Assembly: GCA_014218235.1 (NCBI GenBank)
Contig: CM024753.1
Coordinates: forward strand, 181,388,348-181,452,347
Origin: Colocasia esculenta
Lineage: Eukaryota; Streptophyta; Magnoliopsida; Alismatales; Araceae
Direction of reading: 5' to 3'
Length of the DNA stretch: 64,000 bases
This document shows positions 1 through 10,615 of the stretch, piece by piece. Position numbers and translations under genes: made by a program. Position 1 is the first letter of the stretch, and each line of letters starts with the position of its first letter. The notes under the pieces were generated by a model. The model saw only the letters and a list, made by a program, of their open reading frames with translations. It did not search any database and was not told the origin of the DNA.

Positions 1-901
1 GTTCTCCTTAGCCCTCATGAGGCTCCTTTGTTTCAGCTAATAATTGAGATTAGATTGATTCAATGGAGAAGAAAAGAATTGTGGAGTAAGATCCTTGCTC
101 AGTCAGATTGAGTTGTTTCTCTCAGTTCCATCCTGCCCATCTTCCTTGAGGATTATTTCTCTAAGTTTGAGGACTTTTGTCCCTTTATTTGCACTTTGTG
201 CACTCAGAATTTCTTTATTTCTTTTTCATCCACAATGCTGCAAACCCATCCCTTTTCAAGAGTAGCGAGTCCAACTTTACTCAGATCCGGGGCATTTTTC
301 ATGGATATATTTTTCTTTTGCTTTTGATTTTTCTTTTCTTTTCCTCTTTACGGAAGGATGAACAGTCAGGTTCCTTGATCACATGCCTTCACTTCCTTCG
401 CAATTCACTTAAGGGGAGGGGATAAAACCAATCACCTCTCTCCTACTAGCCTTAATAAATTTGCTACATTTGGGTTCAGCTAGTCTAAGTGGCTGTGTAG
501 TGTGTATGAAACTTCCTGCCATAAATCCTCACATAAGGTAGACAGGTAATACATGTAATCTTTTACTATAGGCTACCTAACATGGATTTTTGCAAGGGAA
601 TGTGACAACCACAAAATTTTAATGGTTAAAGATCACACACCTAGTCTGGGATGCGCAAAGCCACGCATTTTTATTTCAAGATGAAACATTGTGAACTTTT
701 TATTTGCATATGTACAAGCTCAAGAAGAAGAAATGAAGCAATGTTTGGGATGAGGACTATGAATGCGTGCATATTCTACCTCTCCCCCCTACTTATTTAC
801 AGGAAAAGAAAGTAAGACAGAAAATTACATGATAAAAGAAATCTGTACACTTGGGTTGCCTCCCAAGAAGCGCTAAGTTTATCGTCTTCAGCTAGACACA
901 A
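1..901 (-). other. Athila-1 region downstream of integrase, no gene seen
   Basis: This is the part after the polyprotein stop. On the minus strand at 874-852 there is the phrase AGCGCTTCTTGGGAGGCAAC, which I recall as common just after integrase in Athila/Tat-like plant elements. A pyrimidine run on the plus strand (778-790), purine on the minus strand, is a possible polypurine tract. However, nothing left of it matches the end of the 5' LTR, so the true 3' LTR is probably outside the window. A plus-strand purine run at 412-424 is unexplained. No envelope-like ORF is visible. Confidence 0.6.
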
Positions 902-1294
902 TTAGGCTTCATTTGGCTCAGCTAGCTTGGTAGAATCAATTTTTACAGAAGATGGGCTTTCAAAGAAATGTTTTAACCTCTGCCCATTAACAGTGAATGA
1001 ATGTCCCGTTTTAGGGTCAAGAATGATGACAGCACCATTGTCGTAAGCTTTGACAACAGTGTAAGGTCCATCCCATCGGGACTTCAATTTTCCCGGAAAC
1101 AGACGAAGCCTAGAATTAAACAACCAGACCTTATCATGCACTTGAAAAGATTTTCTATGAATGTATTTATCATGGAATGCCTTGGCCTTGGCTTTATAAA
1201 TCTTGGAACTTTCATAAGCTTCATTTCTGAGCTCTTCTAGCTCATTCAGATGCAGGGTCCTTTGTTGACCAGCTTGGGCTAAATCAAGATTTAC
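902..1294 (-). CDS. Athila-1 integrase C-terminal part
   Basis: Continues the integrase in the same frame after an in-frame TAG at 1297-1295. It carries the basic, SH3-like C-terminal domain seen in Ty3 integrases, with motifs close to WLFNSRLRLFPGKLKSRWDG and then a beta-rich stretch ending in GQRLKHF. The native stop at 904-902 ends the polyprotein. No chromodomain follows, as expected for Athila and unlike the Tekay elements in this window. The TAG replaces what is usually a lysine codon after WAIK, so this part would be made only by readthrough, or the copy is dead. Confidence 0.85.
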   Translation of the reverse strand, partial: VNLDLAQAGQQRTLHLNELEELRNEAYESSKIYKAKAKAFHDKYIHRKSFQVHDKVWLFNSRLRLFPGKLKSRWDGPYTVVKAYDNGAVIILDPKTGHSFTVNGQRLKHFFESPSSVKIDSTKLAEPNEA

Positions 1295-2119
1295 CTATTT
1301 GATAGCCCAATAGGCTCTATGCTCAAGTTCTACCGGTAGATGACAGGCTTTTCCAAAAACAAGCCGGTAAGGGGACATTCCAATGGGAATTTTGAAAGCA
1401 GTTCGGTAGTCCCACAATGCATCATCTAACCTTTCTGACCAGTCTTTCCTATCAGGCCTAACCGACTTCTGAAGAATGTTCTTAATCTCCCTGTTTGAAA
1501 CTTCTACCTGGCCACTGGTTTGCGGATGGTAAGGTGTCGCTAGCTTATGGGTGATCCCATACTTCCTTAGGAGGGTCCTAAACTGAGTGTTAATGAAATG
1601 AGGTCCTCCATCACTAATGATTGCTTTGGGCCACCCAAATCTAGAAAAGATGTTTTTCTGAACAAATTTGATAACCACCTTATGATCATTGGTCTTTGTG
1701 GCAATGGCCTCTATCCATTTGGACACATAATCAACAGCAACTAGAATGTATGTGTATCCAAAGGACGGTGGAAAAGGTCCCATAAAGTCTATCCCCCATA
1801 CATCAAAATTTTCTACAACCAAAATGGGGTTAAGAGGCATCATGTCCCTCTTAGAAATATTTCCCATGGTTTGACATCTAGGACAAGCCTTACGAAATTG
1901 ATGAGCATCCTTAAACAATGTGGGCCAATAGAAACCAGAGTCTAAGACCTTAGCAGCGGTCTTCTTTCCTAAAAAATGCCCTCCACAAGCAAGAGAATGG
2001 CAAAACTTGAGAACACTTTGATGCTCACTCTCAGGGACGCATCTTCTTATCACTTGGTCTGGTCTTATGAAAAATAGCTCCGGGTCCTCCCAAATAAAGT
2101 ACTTGTCTCTAGCAAAGAA
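1295..2119 (-). CDS. Athila-1 integrase (zinc-binding and catalytic core)
   Basis: Same frame as the RT block and separated from it by a TGA at 2122-2120. It starts with the HHCC zinc-binding domain (H at SLACGGHF, then CPRC), followed by the DDE core. The first Asp is in DFMGP (codon at 1789-1787), the second in SDGGPHF near 1610, and the Glu in GQVEVSNRE near 1500. All three catalytic residues are present. Integrase would insert the cDNA copy into nuclear DNA. Only the bounding stops break it; the interior is open. Confidence 0.93.
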   Translation of the reverse strand, partial: FFARDKYFIWEDPELFFIRPDQVIRRCVPESEHQSVLKFCHSLACGGHFLGKKTAAKVLDSGFYWPTLFKDAHQFRKACPRCQTMGNISKRDMMPLNPILVVENFDVWGIDFMGPFPPSFGYTYILVAVDYVSKWIEAIATKTNDHKVVIKFVQKNIFSRFGWPKAIISDGGPHFINTQFRTLLRKYGITHKLATPYHPQTSGQVEVSNREIKNILQKSVRPDRKDWSERLDDALWDYRTAFKIPIGMSPYRLVFGKACHLPVELEHRAYWAIK

Positions 2120-3463
2120 TCACTCTCTCTCATTTTTGGTCCAATCTCCAAGTACTCGTCCAATGACTTTGTAGTTCACAATGTGTGCGTACCATGGAGA
2201 TAAAATGTTGGAGACAGCTAAAATGTGCTCATCCGGGAAAGCATCTCTAATGGGCATAGAGTCCGGGGCAACTATTCTAGACAAGTGGTCAGCTACCACA
2301 TTCTTGGATCCTTTCTTATCATGAATTTCCAAATCAAACTCTTGTAACAATAGAATCCATCTGATCAATCTAGGCTTGGCATCCTTTTTGTCAAGCAAAT
2401 GCCTCAAGGCAGCATGGTTAGTGAAAACAATGGTTTTGGCTCCTAAGAGATAAGATCTGAATTTCTCTAAGGCAAAAACAACAGCTAGGAGCTCTTTTTT
2501 AGTGGTTGTGTATCGAATCTGAGCATCATTCAATGTTCTGCTTGCATAATAAATCACCACAGATCCTTTATCAGTTTTCTGGCCCAAAATGGCACCTACT
2601 GCATAATCTGAAGTATCGCACATTATCTCAAATGGTAATGACCAATCTGGAGATTGTAGAATTGGAGCTCTGGTCAAAATGTCTTTTAATTCCTCAAAGG
2701 CTTTATGATAAGCTTCATCAAAAATGAATGGAGTGTCTTTTAACAAAGAAGTTAATGGCCTTGCAATTTTGGAAAAATCTTTGATGAACCTCCTATAGAA
2801 TCCGGCATGACCAAGGAAGGATCGAATTTGTTTGACAGAGTTGGGAGGAAGTAATTCGGAAATGAGATTTACCTTGGCTTTATCTACCTCTATCCCTCTC
2901 CCTGAGACAATATGCCCTAAGACAATTCCCTTCTTAACCATGAAGTGGCTCTTTTCCCAACTTAAGACAAGATTGGCATTAATGCATCTTTTGAGCACTT
3001 CAGTCAAATGGTCGAGGCACGAATCAAAGTCATTTACAAACACAGAGAAATCGTCCATGAAGACTTCTAAGTAATCTCCAACCATGTTTGAGAAAATAGA
3101 CAACATGCAACGTTGAAAAGTTGCAGGGGCATTGCACAGCTTGAATGGCATGCGTCTAAAGGCAAAGGTTCCAAATGGACATGTGAAAGTGGTCTTTTCT
3201 TGGTCATCGGGGTGAATAGCCACTTGGTTATACCCTGAGTATCCATCAAGGAAACAAAAGAATTTTTGGCCTGCCAGTTTCTCTAAGATTTGGTCAATGA
3301 AAGGTAAGGGGAAATGGTCTTTCTTGGTCATTGCATTCAGTTTACGATAGTCAATGCACACTCTCCATCCTGTAGCCAGCCTAGTGGGAATGAGCTCCCC
3401 CTTTTCAGTTTGAATCACGGTTAGTCCAGACTTTTTAGGCACAACTTGAGTTGGACTAACCCA
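2120..3463 (-). CDS. Athila-1 reverse transcriptase and RNase H
   Basis: RT motifs appear in order: CIDYRKLN, LDGYSGYNQV, CPFGTFAFRRMPF, and the active-site block FMDD at 3061-3050. FMDD in place of YVDD/FIDD is usual in the Athila/Tat group. RNase H follows, with CDTSDYAVG, then ELLAVVFAL, then FTNHAALRHL, and it ends in KNVVADHLSRI. The third RNase H position reads TNH where most Ty3 elements have TDH, which may have weakened activity. The block lies in the same frame as gag-protease and is cut off from it only by a TAG at 3466-3464. Confidence 0.95.
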   Translation of the reverse strand, partial: WVSPTQVVPKKSGLTVIQTEKGELIPTRLATGWRVCIDYRKLNAMTKKDHFPLPFIDQILEKLAGQKFFCFLDGYSGYNQVAIHPDDQEKTTFTCPFGTFAFRRMPFKLCNAPATFQRCMLSIFSNMVGDYLEVFMDDFSVFVNDFDSCLDHLTEVLKRCINANLVLSWEKSHFMVKKGIVLGHIVSGRGIEVDKAKVNLISELLPPNSVKQIRSFLGHAGFYRRFIKDFSKIARPLTSLLKDTPFIFDEAYHKAFEELKDILTRAPILQSPDWSLPFEIMCDTSDYAVGAILGQKTDKGSVVIYYASRTLNDAQIRYTTTKKELLAVVFALEKFRSYLLGAKTIVFTNHAALRHLLDKKDAKPRLIRWILLLQEFDLEIHDKKGSKNVVADHLSRIVAPDSMPIRDAFPDEHILAVSNILSPWYAHIVNYKVIGRVLGDWTKNERE

Positions 3464-6400
3464 CTAGCTATCAGAGATGGGATAAATAAATTCTGCATCC
3501 AGCCATTTGACAATTTCCTTCTTAACAACTTCTTTCATGTTGGGATTAAGTCTTCTTTGCATTTCGATTGAACTTTTGGCATTCTCTTCTAAGTAGATGC
3601 GATGTGTGCAAACTGAAGGACTTATCCCTCTCAGATCATCTATTGTCCAACCTATAGCTCTCCTATGACTCTTCAAAACATCAATCAATTTCCTTTCCTG
3701 CCCTTCCTCAAGATCACTAGCGATTATGATGGGCCATGTCTCATTCTCTCCTAAAAAGATGTACTTTAAATTCGCAGGGAGTGGTTTTAGCTCAACCTTA
3801 GGAGGACACTCAAATGGAATTGATGGATCATTATCTTGAAACATAGAATTAAATTGTCCTTCCTCTCCCTCAAACCCTAAAGCACAAGGTTGGTCTATTG
3901 CTTCTTCCACACAAGACTCTTCCAAGGTGTCTACCACTAGACAACTTTCTCCTTTATCATAATGCCTAGATGCCCTAAAAATGTTGATACTAACCCGCCT
4001 ATCCCCAAATGATATATCCATCATCCCAGTAGCACAGTCAATATTAGCCCTAGCTGTGGCCAAAAAGGGTCTACCAAGGATAATGGTGGACTGAGTTAGA
4101 TCTTGGGGAGTGTTCATGTCCAGAATGATGAAATCGGCAGGGAAGTAACAATCATTGATTTTCACAATAACGTCCTCAACTAAGCCTTTTGGAGTGGTTA
4201 CAGAACGATCGGCTAGTTGAAGGACAACAGAAGTGGGTTTCAATTCTCCTATCTTGAATTTCTCAAAAATAGCAGAAGGTAAGAGATTGACACTGGCTCC
4301 CAAATCTAAAAGGCCGCTCTCAAATATGACTCCACCGATGGTGCAAGGAATTAGTGGAGTGCCTGGATCTTTGAGCTTTTTAGGGAGTTGGTTTAAGACA
4401 ATGGTACTCACAATTTCTAGAAGAATTATTGTTTCAGTTTTGTTTCTCACTTCCCGTTTTGGAGTACACATTTCTTTTAGAAATTTAGCATAAGCAGGCA
4501 CATGTTTGATGGCATCAAGCAGAGGAATGTTGATGTGAACTTGTTTAAATAGCTCCAAGAGTTCTTCATTACCAGTGGATTTGTTTTTGGATTTTGGTTT
4601 TAAAGTTTCAGGAAAAGGAACTCTTGGGATGTAACAACTTGGGTCTTCACTCATCTTGGTTTTGTCTGAAGGTTCTTCAATTATTTTCTCTTTTCCCTTG
4701 GAATTTTCTTTTTCAACATTTTCTTCACTCTCTTCTTCAATTTCAATTTCATTTTCATTTTCTTTATCCTCATTTGACATGTGTGGGTGAGGATTTGTTC
4801 TGATTCTTCCACTTCTTAAGGTAGACACAGTTTTTGCATTCTCTACTTGCGAGCCCCTAACTTGGGCAGGAGGATGATCCTGTTGCGTAGGTTGGTTTTG
4901 GTTTTGTGGTGTAGGAATGTTCTGGACAAAAGCTTGTTGTGGGTTTTGTGGTGGAGGACCATTTGGTCTAGTAGGTGGTGGTCTGTACCCCTGAGCTTGA
5001 TGGTATTGCTGGTTCTGATAGAATCCGGGAGGGTTGTTTCTTGGGTTTGCTACAGCTTGACTTGGCAATTGCCCTACTTCCCTCCTTTGACATACATCAG
5101 CAATTTGAGACTCTATCCTTGCCAAATTTTGTTGAAATTTTTGATTTTGAGTTTGGTATTGAGTTTGTTGTTCTTGCACAGTTTGGCACAGAGTTGCCAT
5201 CATGTTCTGGGGTTGATTCATTTTATCATCCCAATTAGGTTGAGGAGGTGGTGGTTGATATGAAGGTTGTTGAAAATTTGTATGAGCAAATTGATTGGAA
5301 TTTTGATTTCCTTGGAATTGTGGAGGTTTTGAGTTAGAAGATTGGCCAAGTCCCGAATTCTGATTGGGATAGGATTGACCGTACATGGATTGCTTGAAGG
5401 CAGGTTGGGAAACTTGTTCAGATTGATTTTTCCATGAAAAGTTTGGGTGATTTCTCCAACCAGGATTGTATGAGTTAGAGTATGGATCGTAGGAGGGTCT
5501 GTTATAACCTTGTGCAGCTTGGACTTGTTCCTGAATGAAAGGAGGTAGTTGGGAAGTAGTGGGACAAGCGCTGGTGGGATGAGCTGGGCTAGCACACATA
5601 GCACAAGTTTCAGGTTGTTGAGAAAAATTGGGTGTGGCTTGCCCAGTCAAAGATAATAATTGATCGAATTTTTGTTCCAACTTCTGCTCCAATCTCTGAT
5701 CAAGTTTAGCTATCAGATCTTCTACCCTAGAATCTGATTCTCCTCTCCCTTTTACTTCATACATCCCTGCCTTCTTTACAGGTCCTAACGCTCTCTCATA
5801 AGAGTAGAGTGAGGCATGATTGATAGAATTTTCACTCAATGTTTCAAAAAGATTATATGCCTCATCCTCGCTCTTAGTCATGAATGCTTCTCCACACGAA
5901 GCATCAACCATTTGCCTATTCGATTCTGTCAGACCTTCATAAAAAGCTTGAACTATTTGCCACCTCGACAAACCATGGTGGGGGCATTTCCTAAGCAACT
6001 CCTTTAATCTCTCCCATGATTCGTGCATTAATTCTCCCGGGTGTTGGGAGAATCCAGTGATTGCTCTTCTCATTGTATTTGTTCGGCCAATCGGGTAGAA
6101 CTTTTTCAAAAATTCCTGCTGCATTTCTGGCCAAGTTGTAATGGTTCTCCCTATGGTCCCTAACCAATGTTTGGCCTTGTCTTTTAAAGAGAATGGGAAT
6201 AAGGTCAATCTTAAGGCATTTTCTGTGAAATTCTGGATCCTTACAGTGGAACAGATCTCTAGGAACTCATCTATATGCCTATAAGGATTTTCATTGGGAT
6301 TGCCATAAAAGGATGGTAACATTTGAATGGTTCCAGGTTTGATCTCAAAATGATTTGCCGGAATTTCTGGCCTAATGCAAGTGGCAGGTTGATAGTCAGA

Positions 6401-6553
6401 AGGAATGAAGTATTCCTTCATTTGTCTGGGTGCAGCCTCTTCGACATTTCTAACAACTTGGTTCTGGTTTTGATTGGCCATCCTATGAAAGAATATTTCT
6501 ATCTCGTCTATAGGTTGAGCCAAATCTAAGTCCAGAGAACGTCTACCAAGCAT
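3464..6553 (-). CDS. Athila-1 gag and aspartic protease
   Basis: A 1,029-codon open frame. Residues about 45-250 hold the retrotransposon gag capsid domain (FYGNPNENP, LFPFSLKDKAKHWL, FLKKFYP). A Gln/Pro/Asn-rich linker follows, with a CCHC-like knuckle near residue 317 (CAMCASPAHPTSAC), then a Glu/Lys-rich stretch (about 600-640). The aspartic protease active site is DLGASVNLLP near residue 750, and ILGRPFLATARA follows. The end runs into the first RT residues before a TAG. Another methionine, in RMANQNQNQ near residue 25, is an alternative start. The protein would form the virus-like particle and process the polyprotein. Confidence 0.93.
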   Translation of the reverse strand: MLGRRSLDLDLAQPIDEIEIFFHRMANQNQNQVVRNVEEAAPRQMKEYFIPSDYQPATCIRPEIPANHFEIKPGTIQMLPSFYGNPNENPYRHIDEFLEICSTVRIQNFTENALRLTLFPFSLKDKAKHWLGTIGRTITTWPEMQQEFLKKFYPIGRTNTMRRAITGFSQHPGELMHESWERLKELLRKCPHHGLSRWQIVQAFYEGLTESNRQMVDASCGEAFMTKSEDEAYNLFETLSENSINHASLYSYERALGPVKKAGMYEVKGRGESDSRVEDLIAKLDQRLEQKLEQKFDQLLSLTGQATPNFSQQPETCAMCASPAHPTSACPTTSQLPPFIQEQVQAAQGYNRPSYDPYSNSYNPGWRNHPNFSWKNQSEQVSQPAFKQSMYGQSYPNQNSGLGQSSNSKPPQFQGNQNSNQFAHTNFQQPSYQPPPPQPNWDDKMNQPQNMMATLCQTVQEQQTQYQTQNQKFQQNLARIESQIADVCQRREVGQLPSQAVANPRNNPPGFYQNQQYHQAQGYRPPPTRPNGPPPQNPQQAFVQNIPTPQNQNQPTQQDHPPAQVRGSQVENAKTVSTLRSGRIRTNPHPHMSNEDKENENEIEIEEESEENVEKENSKGKEKIIEEPSDKTKMSEDPSCYIPRVPFPETLKPKSKNKSTGNEELLELFKQVHINIPLLDAIKHVPAYAKFLKEMCTPKREVRNKTETIILLEIVSTIVLNQLPKKLKDPGTPLIPCTIGGVIFESGLLDLGASVNLLPSAIFEKFKIGELKPTSVVLQLADRSVTTPKGLVEDVIVKINDCYFPADFIILDMNTPQDLTQSTIILGRPFLATARANIDCATGMMDISFGDRRVSINIFRASRHYDKGESCLVVDTLEESCVEEAIDQPCALGFEGEEGQFNSMFQDNDPSIPFECPPKVELKPLPANLKYIFLGENETWPIIIASDLEEGQERKLIDVLKSHRRAIGWTIDDLRGISPSVCTHRIYLEENAKSSIEMQRRLNPNMKEVVKKEIVKWLDAEFIYPISDS

Positions 6554-7705
6554 GCACAGATGAAAAGCCCTCTATTTATGATTTTTGAATTTTTAAGATT
6601 TTTATTGATTTTTGATGAATTTTTAAACAAACATAAACAAACAAACACTTTCAAATCAAATTAACCTACCACTAAGTGTTCCTTGGACTTATGTTATTTT
6701 TCTCAAAATCAGATTTATACTTGCTTAAGTCCAATTCTAACTCTTCTTGTACTGGCCAGGTAAGAGGTGGAGTAGAGGGAGGCCCCCCTTGCTTTCGCAA
6801 GGACCCAATTAAATAACCTCTAACTCACTTAAGCGTAAGCTTTTTAACCTCTAATCCTAGACACCAGACTAAAAGAGAAGTCTTAGAATTAAGAAAGAAC
6901 AAATCTAATTATAAACCCTAGGGCCAAGTCTACTGGTTTTTATTAAAAGCTGAGGTAAATGCAAAAATGTGGAATTTTTTTGTGATTTTTGGGCAAAGGA
7001 AAGGGTGATGAAATCCCTCACCTTATCTTTTTATTCTAATGGGTGAAGCCCTTAAGCAGTCCCATTTAAAAATGTGAAGTGCACAGATCAAGTTTCAAAC
7101 AAGAGGTTGTCTAATGCTAAGTCTAATGCATGAAACGAGAGATGGAAGACTTACCTTTCCCCCGCACTCTTCAATGCAAGAAAGAAGTGAATGTCAAAGG
7201 ACAATTAAAATGATGAATGTCCTAAGACAAGTGATTCTAATCTTGGGGAGATGAAATTTTTATTTACAAATCAAACGGCTAACATTAAAGAACGATTTGG
7301 AAAAAAAATTAGATTTTAAATTTTTTAATTTTTATTTGGTTTTTGAATTAAATGAAATGAAACTAAGAAAATATAAGGTGGTACTATATAAACTAAATCC
7401 AAACAATTCAAACCACCAAAAGGCCAATTATTACATGCCAACAAGAAGGAAATCTCTGTACATGCACAGAGAGTACATGAAAACCTCACTACAAGCTTCT
7501 CTCACACTCCCCTATCTAAAAGACTGAATTAAAAACAAGAGAGGAAGGAAATCAGCAAGCTCCTCCAATGGGCTTCAAGTGCCAAGCCCAATCTCCATGG
7601 TCCTCCTTATGTGCAAATCTGAAATAAAAGCCCAACAACAAGTCAATGTAAAACCAATAGAAATGAAATGAAATCAAAATAAATCTAAATCAAACTCTAA
7701 TGCCT
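6554..7705 (-). other. Athila-1 leader between primer site and gag, no gene
   Basis: About 1.15 kb between the primer-binding site and the gag start. The minus strand is AT-rich with many stops in all frames and no recognisable domain. A long leader is usual for Athila and would contain the packaging signal, which I cannot locate by eye. Confidence 0.75.
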
Positions 7706-7723
7706 CCCCGGCAACGGCGCCAA
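7706..7723 (-). other. Athila-1 primer-binding site (tRNA-Asp)
   Basis: On the minus strand this reads TGGCGCCGTTGCCGGGGA, complementary to the 3' end of plant tRNA-Asp. It lies 3 bp inside the end of the 5' LTR (7727), the right place for priming minus-strand cDNA. This fixes the orientation and the inner LTR border. Confidence 0.95.
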
Positions 7724-7726
7724 GAT

Positions 7727-10610
7727 GAACGCGCGACATTGTTGACTGTGCATTTTCGTTGTCCAGAGTCCTTGCACAAGTCAATATGCGCACTTCCTCT
7801 AAACTGTCTCACAAAATTAAAATAACAAAGATGAACTCATATAGTGGTGAGAACAGGTCATATCCACGGAGAGGCTGAATAGAATTTGAATTAAACTACT
7901 TTGACTTGAAATCATTATCGACAATGCGTTAAAAGTGAATGTGTAAGCAACACTGATCCAATCCTCACAATCTTGACAAATCAAACTTAATGAAAGAGCA
8001 AGCTGAATTGAAATGAAAAGAGAAGTGATATCAATGTACCCTCTCCATTGAGGGATGAAGCAAGTAGACAAAAAATGTGAAATAGAAATTAAACTAAGAT
8101 CGCACAAAGATGCAACTATAATTCTGAGATGATCTAAAGTTCAAGGAAATAAAAGGATGACATAACCAAATTCCTAATGCTTCCACTGTAGAACAGAAAT
8201 TAGAACAACCTCTCTCAGACCAACGGACAGAACAGAAGAAAGGAATACAAATAATTGCAATCGTCCTCCGGTTGCCTTTATAGAACACAGAAGAATGGAA
8301 AATTTTCACTGGATCAAACCCTCCAGCACAGAAGAAATGAAATAGAACTAATCTAACTATCCTACCCAACGATTGAACTGCAGATGAGAACCTCCCAACT
8401 CTGACATCAAACCAAGAACAGCAGAAGGAAATTGCTACCTCTCCCGCCCAACTCACAACAGAAGAGATAACAAAATCCAAATTCACAGCAGCCAAATTCC
8501 CTCAAATGCTGAGAACCTCCCGGATGCCAACAGAACACAGAACAAGGAGAACATTGGATCAAACTAAAGCATAAAAGAAATGATAGAAACGTCACTGGAT
8601 CATCCACAGCAGAAAAGAAAAAAAAAACAAAAACAAATTAACTCAGATCACTTGCAGAAAACTAAAAGAAAGATTACACTCGCCATCTGAATGAACACAA
8701 AGAAGAACAAAATGGAACCCAGCCACAAATCGAACCTCCCCAGATCTGAACTGAAGAAAAGAGGAAATGAAAACACTGCTCAAATTCTAAACCTAAAGTC
8801 TCTAAAATCTGAACTAAAGAACAGAAGAGAAGCAACAGATTCCCCCAGGAAGAACCCGTCTCCTTCCCCTGCCCAACAGCCTTACGTAAAGAAACATTAC
8901 AGAACAAAGTAGAGAAAAATTCCAACCACTCCACTGGCGAGCCCTCTCCTGGAAGAACAGGAAGAAGCTAAGAAATCCGAAATGCCGAATTAACCAACAC
9001 TCCCATGCTCAACTCAAGAACACCCCTCACTGCTCTGCTCAAACAGGGAAAATACAGGGAAGAGAAAACTAAAACAAAATTTCTAAGCATCGAACCCCAG
9101 AGCCCTGGAGATGAGGACCTCGGGTCCTTTTTATAAACGCTCGGGCTCCATCGCACAGCTCCTTCCCGCTTTCTGGATGCCGCCTTCACACCTCACTAGG
9201 ATCGCCACGTCAGCTGTTCTGCCTCGCACTCCAGCCGCACCAGCCAACAACTCAGCATTGCACACAGTCATCTGGCTCACTGCACACAGCATCGGCCTCA
9301 CATGGGATCCAGATTCATCGCAAACGCCATCGCTCCACCATCGGCCAGACCACAGCGCCAGCCCTCAAACGGCCAGCCAACATCATAGCACACGGATCTC
9401 ACATGGCCCAGTGCCACAGCATCATCGCCCCTGGTTGCCACCTCAGCTTCCATCGCCCCTAGTTGCCACCTCAACCGGCCAACACAACCATCGGCCCAAG
9501 CAGCAGGCCCATCAGCTCTTCACAGAAGCTCCACCTGCGCCCGCTCCCAGCATCTTGCCCGGCATCCTCCCTTATGGCCCATCTCTTTCCGGCCCAGATC
9601 GCCCATCTGCCTCCGCCGCAAAGCACACCTGCTGCGCACGAACCGCCCCAGATCTGCACAACTGCTGCCGTGCACGGGCTCTTTCCAGCTCCAGCTTGCC
9701 TCCACCAGCGCTAGCCGCACAGCACCAGGCACGCACAGCGCCAACCGCCTCATCGCGCCCCCATCTGGTTCACCTGGGCGCTGGCCGCCTAGGCCCTGCA
9801 CCGCCACCTCAGCTTCCATCGCCAGAGCACAGGGGCGCCTCTCGGACACAGCAGCCCGCCTCCATCTTCTACATGCGCCAGCTCCAGCCGCCCTGGCCAG
9901 CACCGCTTCAGCCGGATCCAACAGCCGCGCACAGTAGCTGGGCCGCCATGCTCATATGCTCATCTCCATAGCCCCGTCGCCGCCTCCAGAAGACTCGGCC
10001 CGCAGAGCCTTCTTCACACAGCAGCTGTGCCATCTTCGTGAAGCTTCTGACGGATGAGGCAGAAGACTACAATAAAAATGAGAAAAATGGTTAGATTAAT
10101 ATTGAATTTTTGTTAAAAAATGGTTAAATGGGTATGGGGGTTGTGGCATCATGTGATTAAAAGAGGGGTGTTAAAAGTGTTTTATTTATTTAATGGGTTG
10201 GGGTATGTGGCAAGGTTGGATGAGAGATTGGTGTAATGGATCAATGGTGATGAAGGGGTATGGTATTTAGGTAAATGCTATTTATTTATTTAACTAAGAT
10301 TTAAAGTTTGATTTATCTATGAACTAATATTTACAAAAGATGACTTAAGAAAATCTAAGATCAATGATTTATTTATATACAATGTAAATGAGAAAATATT
10401 TTTATTAGTCAAACTATTTAAAAAGTATTGACTTTATTAAATGAAAATCTAACTATGTGATCTACCCAAAATCTTAACTGAAATGCTCAAAATTTTATTT
10501 ATGGATGAAATGACAATTAAAATAAAATGCACATCATTTATAGACAATAGTTGTCTAAAATCAACTACATGTATGAAATTTAACACGAAAAAAAAGTAGT
10601 AATTATCACA
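7727..10610 (-). repeat. Athila-1 5' LTR
   Basis: Bounded by the primer site on one side and by the break in TekC RNase H on the other. On the minus strand it begins TGTGATAATTAC and ends GCGTTCA, so it has TG...CA ends. At 2,884 bp it is long for the clade. U3 (10610 to about 9140) contains an AT-rich outer part and a very C-rich plus-strand block (9140-10060). R/U5 (about 9100-7727) is A-rich on the plus strand. A near-perfect tandem copy of a phrase of about 28 bp lies at about 9424-9478. The partner LTR is not in the window, so the borders rest on structure alone. Confidence 0.85.
9126..9140 (-). promoter_or_regulatory. TATA box of the Athila-1 5' LTR
   Basis: The minus strand reads GCGTTTATAAAAAGG, a strong plant TATA box in the sense orientation of the element, at the border between the GC-rich U3 and the A-rich R/U5. 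Transcription would start about 30 bp further on, near 9095. Confidence 0.7.
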
Positions 10611-10615
10611 ACCCA

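Larger units (their letters stand above)
1..10610 (-). mobile_element. Athila-1, Ty3/gypsy Athila-clade retrotransposon (left end outside window)
   Basis: Read on the minus strand the order is LTR (10610-7727), tRNA-Asp primer site (7723-7706), leader, gag, protease, RT, RNase H, integrase (6553-902) and a 3' noncoding tail that leaves the window. The right edge cuts TekC RNase H directly after its RQRRW motif, and the element starts there with TG on the minus strand (position 10610). The 5 bp outside it, ACCCA at 10611-10615, should be the target duplication, but its partner is not in the window. The Asp primer site, the FMDD reverse-transcriptase motif and the order of domains all fit Athila. 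All coding blocks share one frame, so the element is only lightly decayed. Confidence 0.9.

Noticed and set aside
601..771. Possible LTR start (TGTGACAACCACAAAATTTT) left of Athila-1 integrase
   Set aside because: Resembles Tekay LTR starts, but no matching end, target copy or partner was found.
778..790. Polypurine tract next to the Athila-1 3' LTR
   Set aside because: The purine run is good, but 1-771 shows no match to the outer end of the 5' LTR (10610 side), so the border could not be confirmed.
9111..9971. 286-codon plus-strand ORF in the Athila-1 LTR
   Set aside because: Antisense to the element, Pro/Ala/Ser/His-rich from C-rich DNA, no domain. Low stop density explains it.
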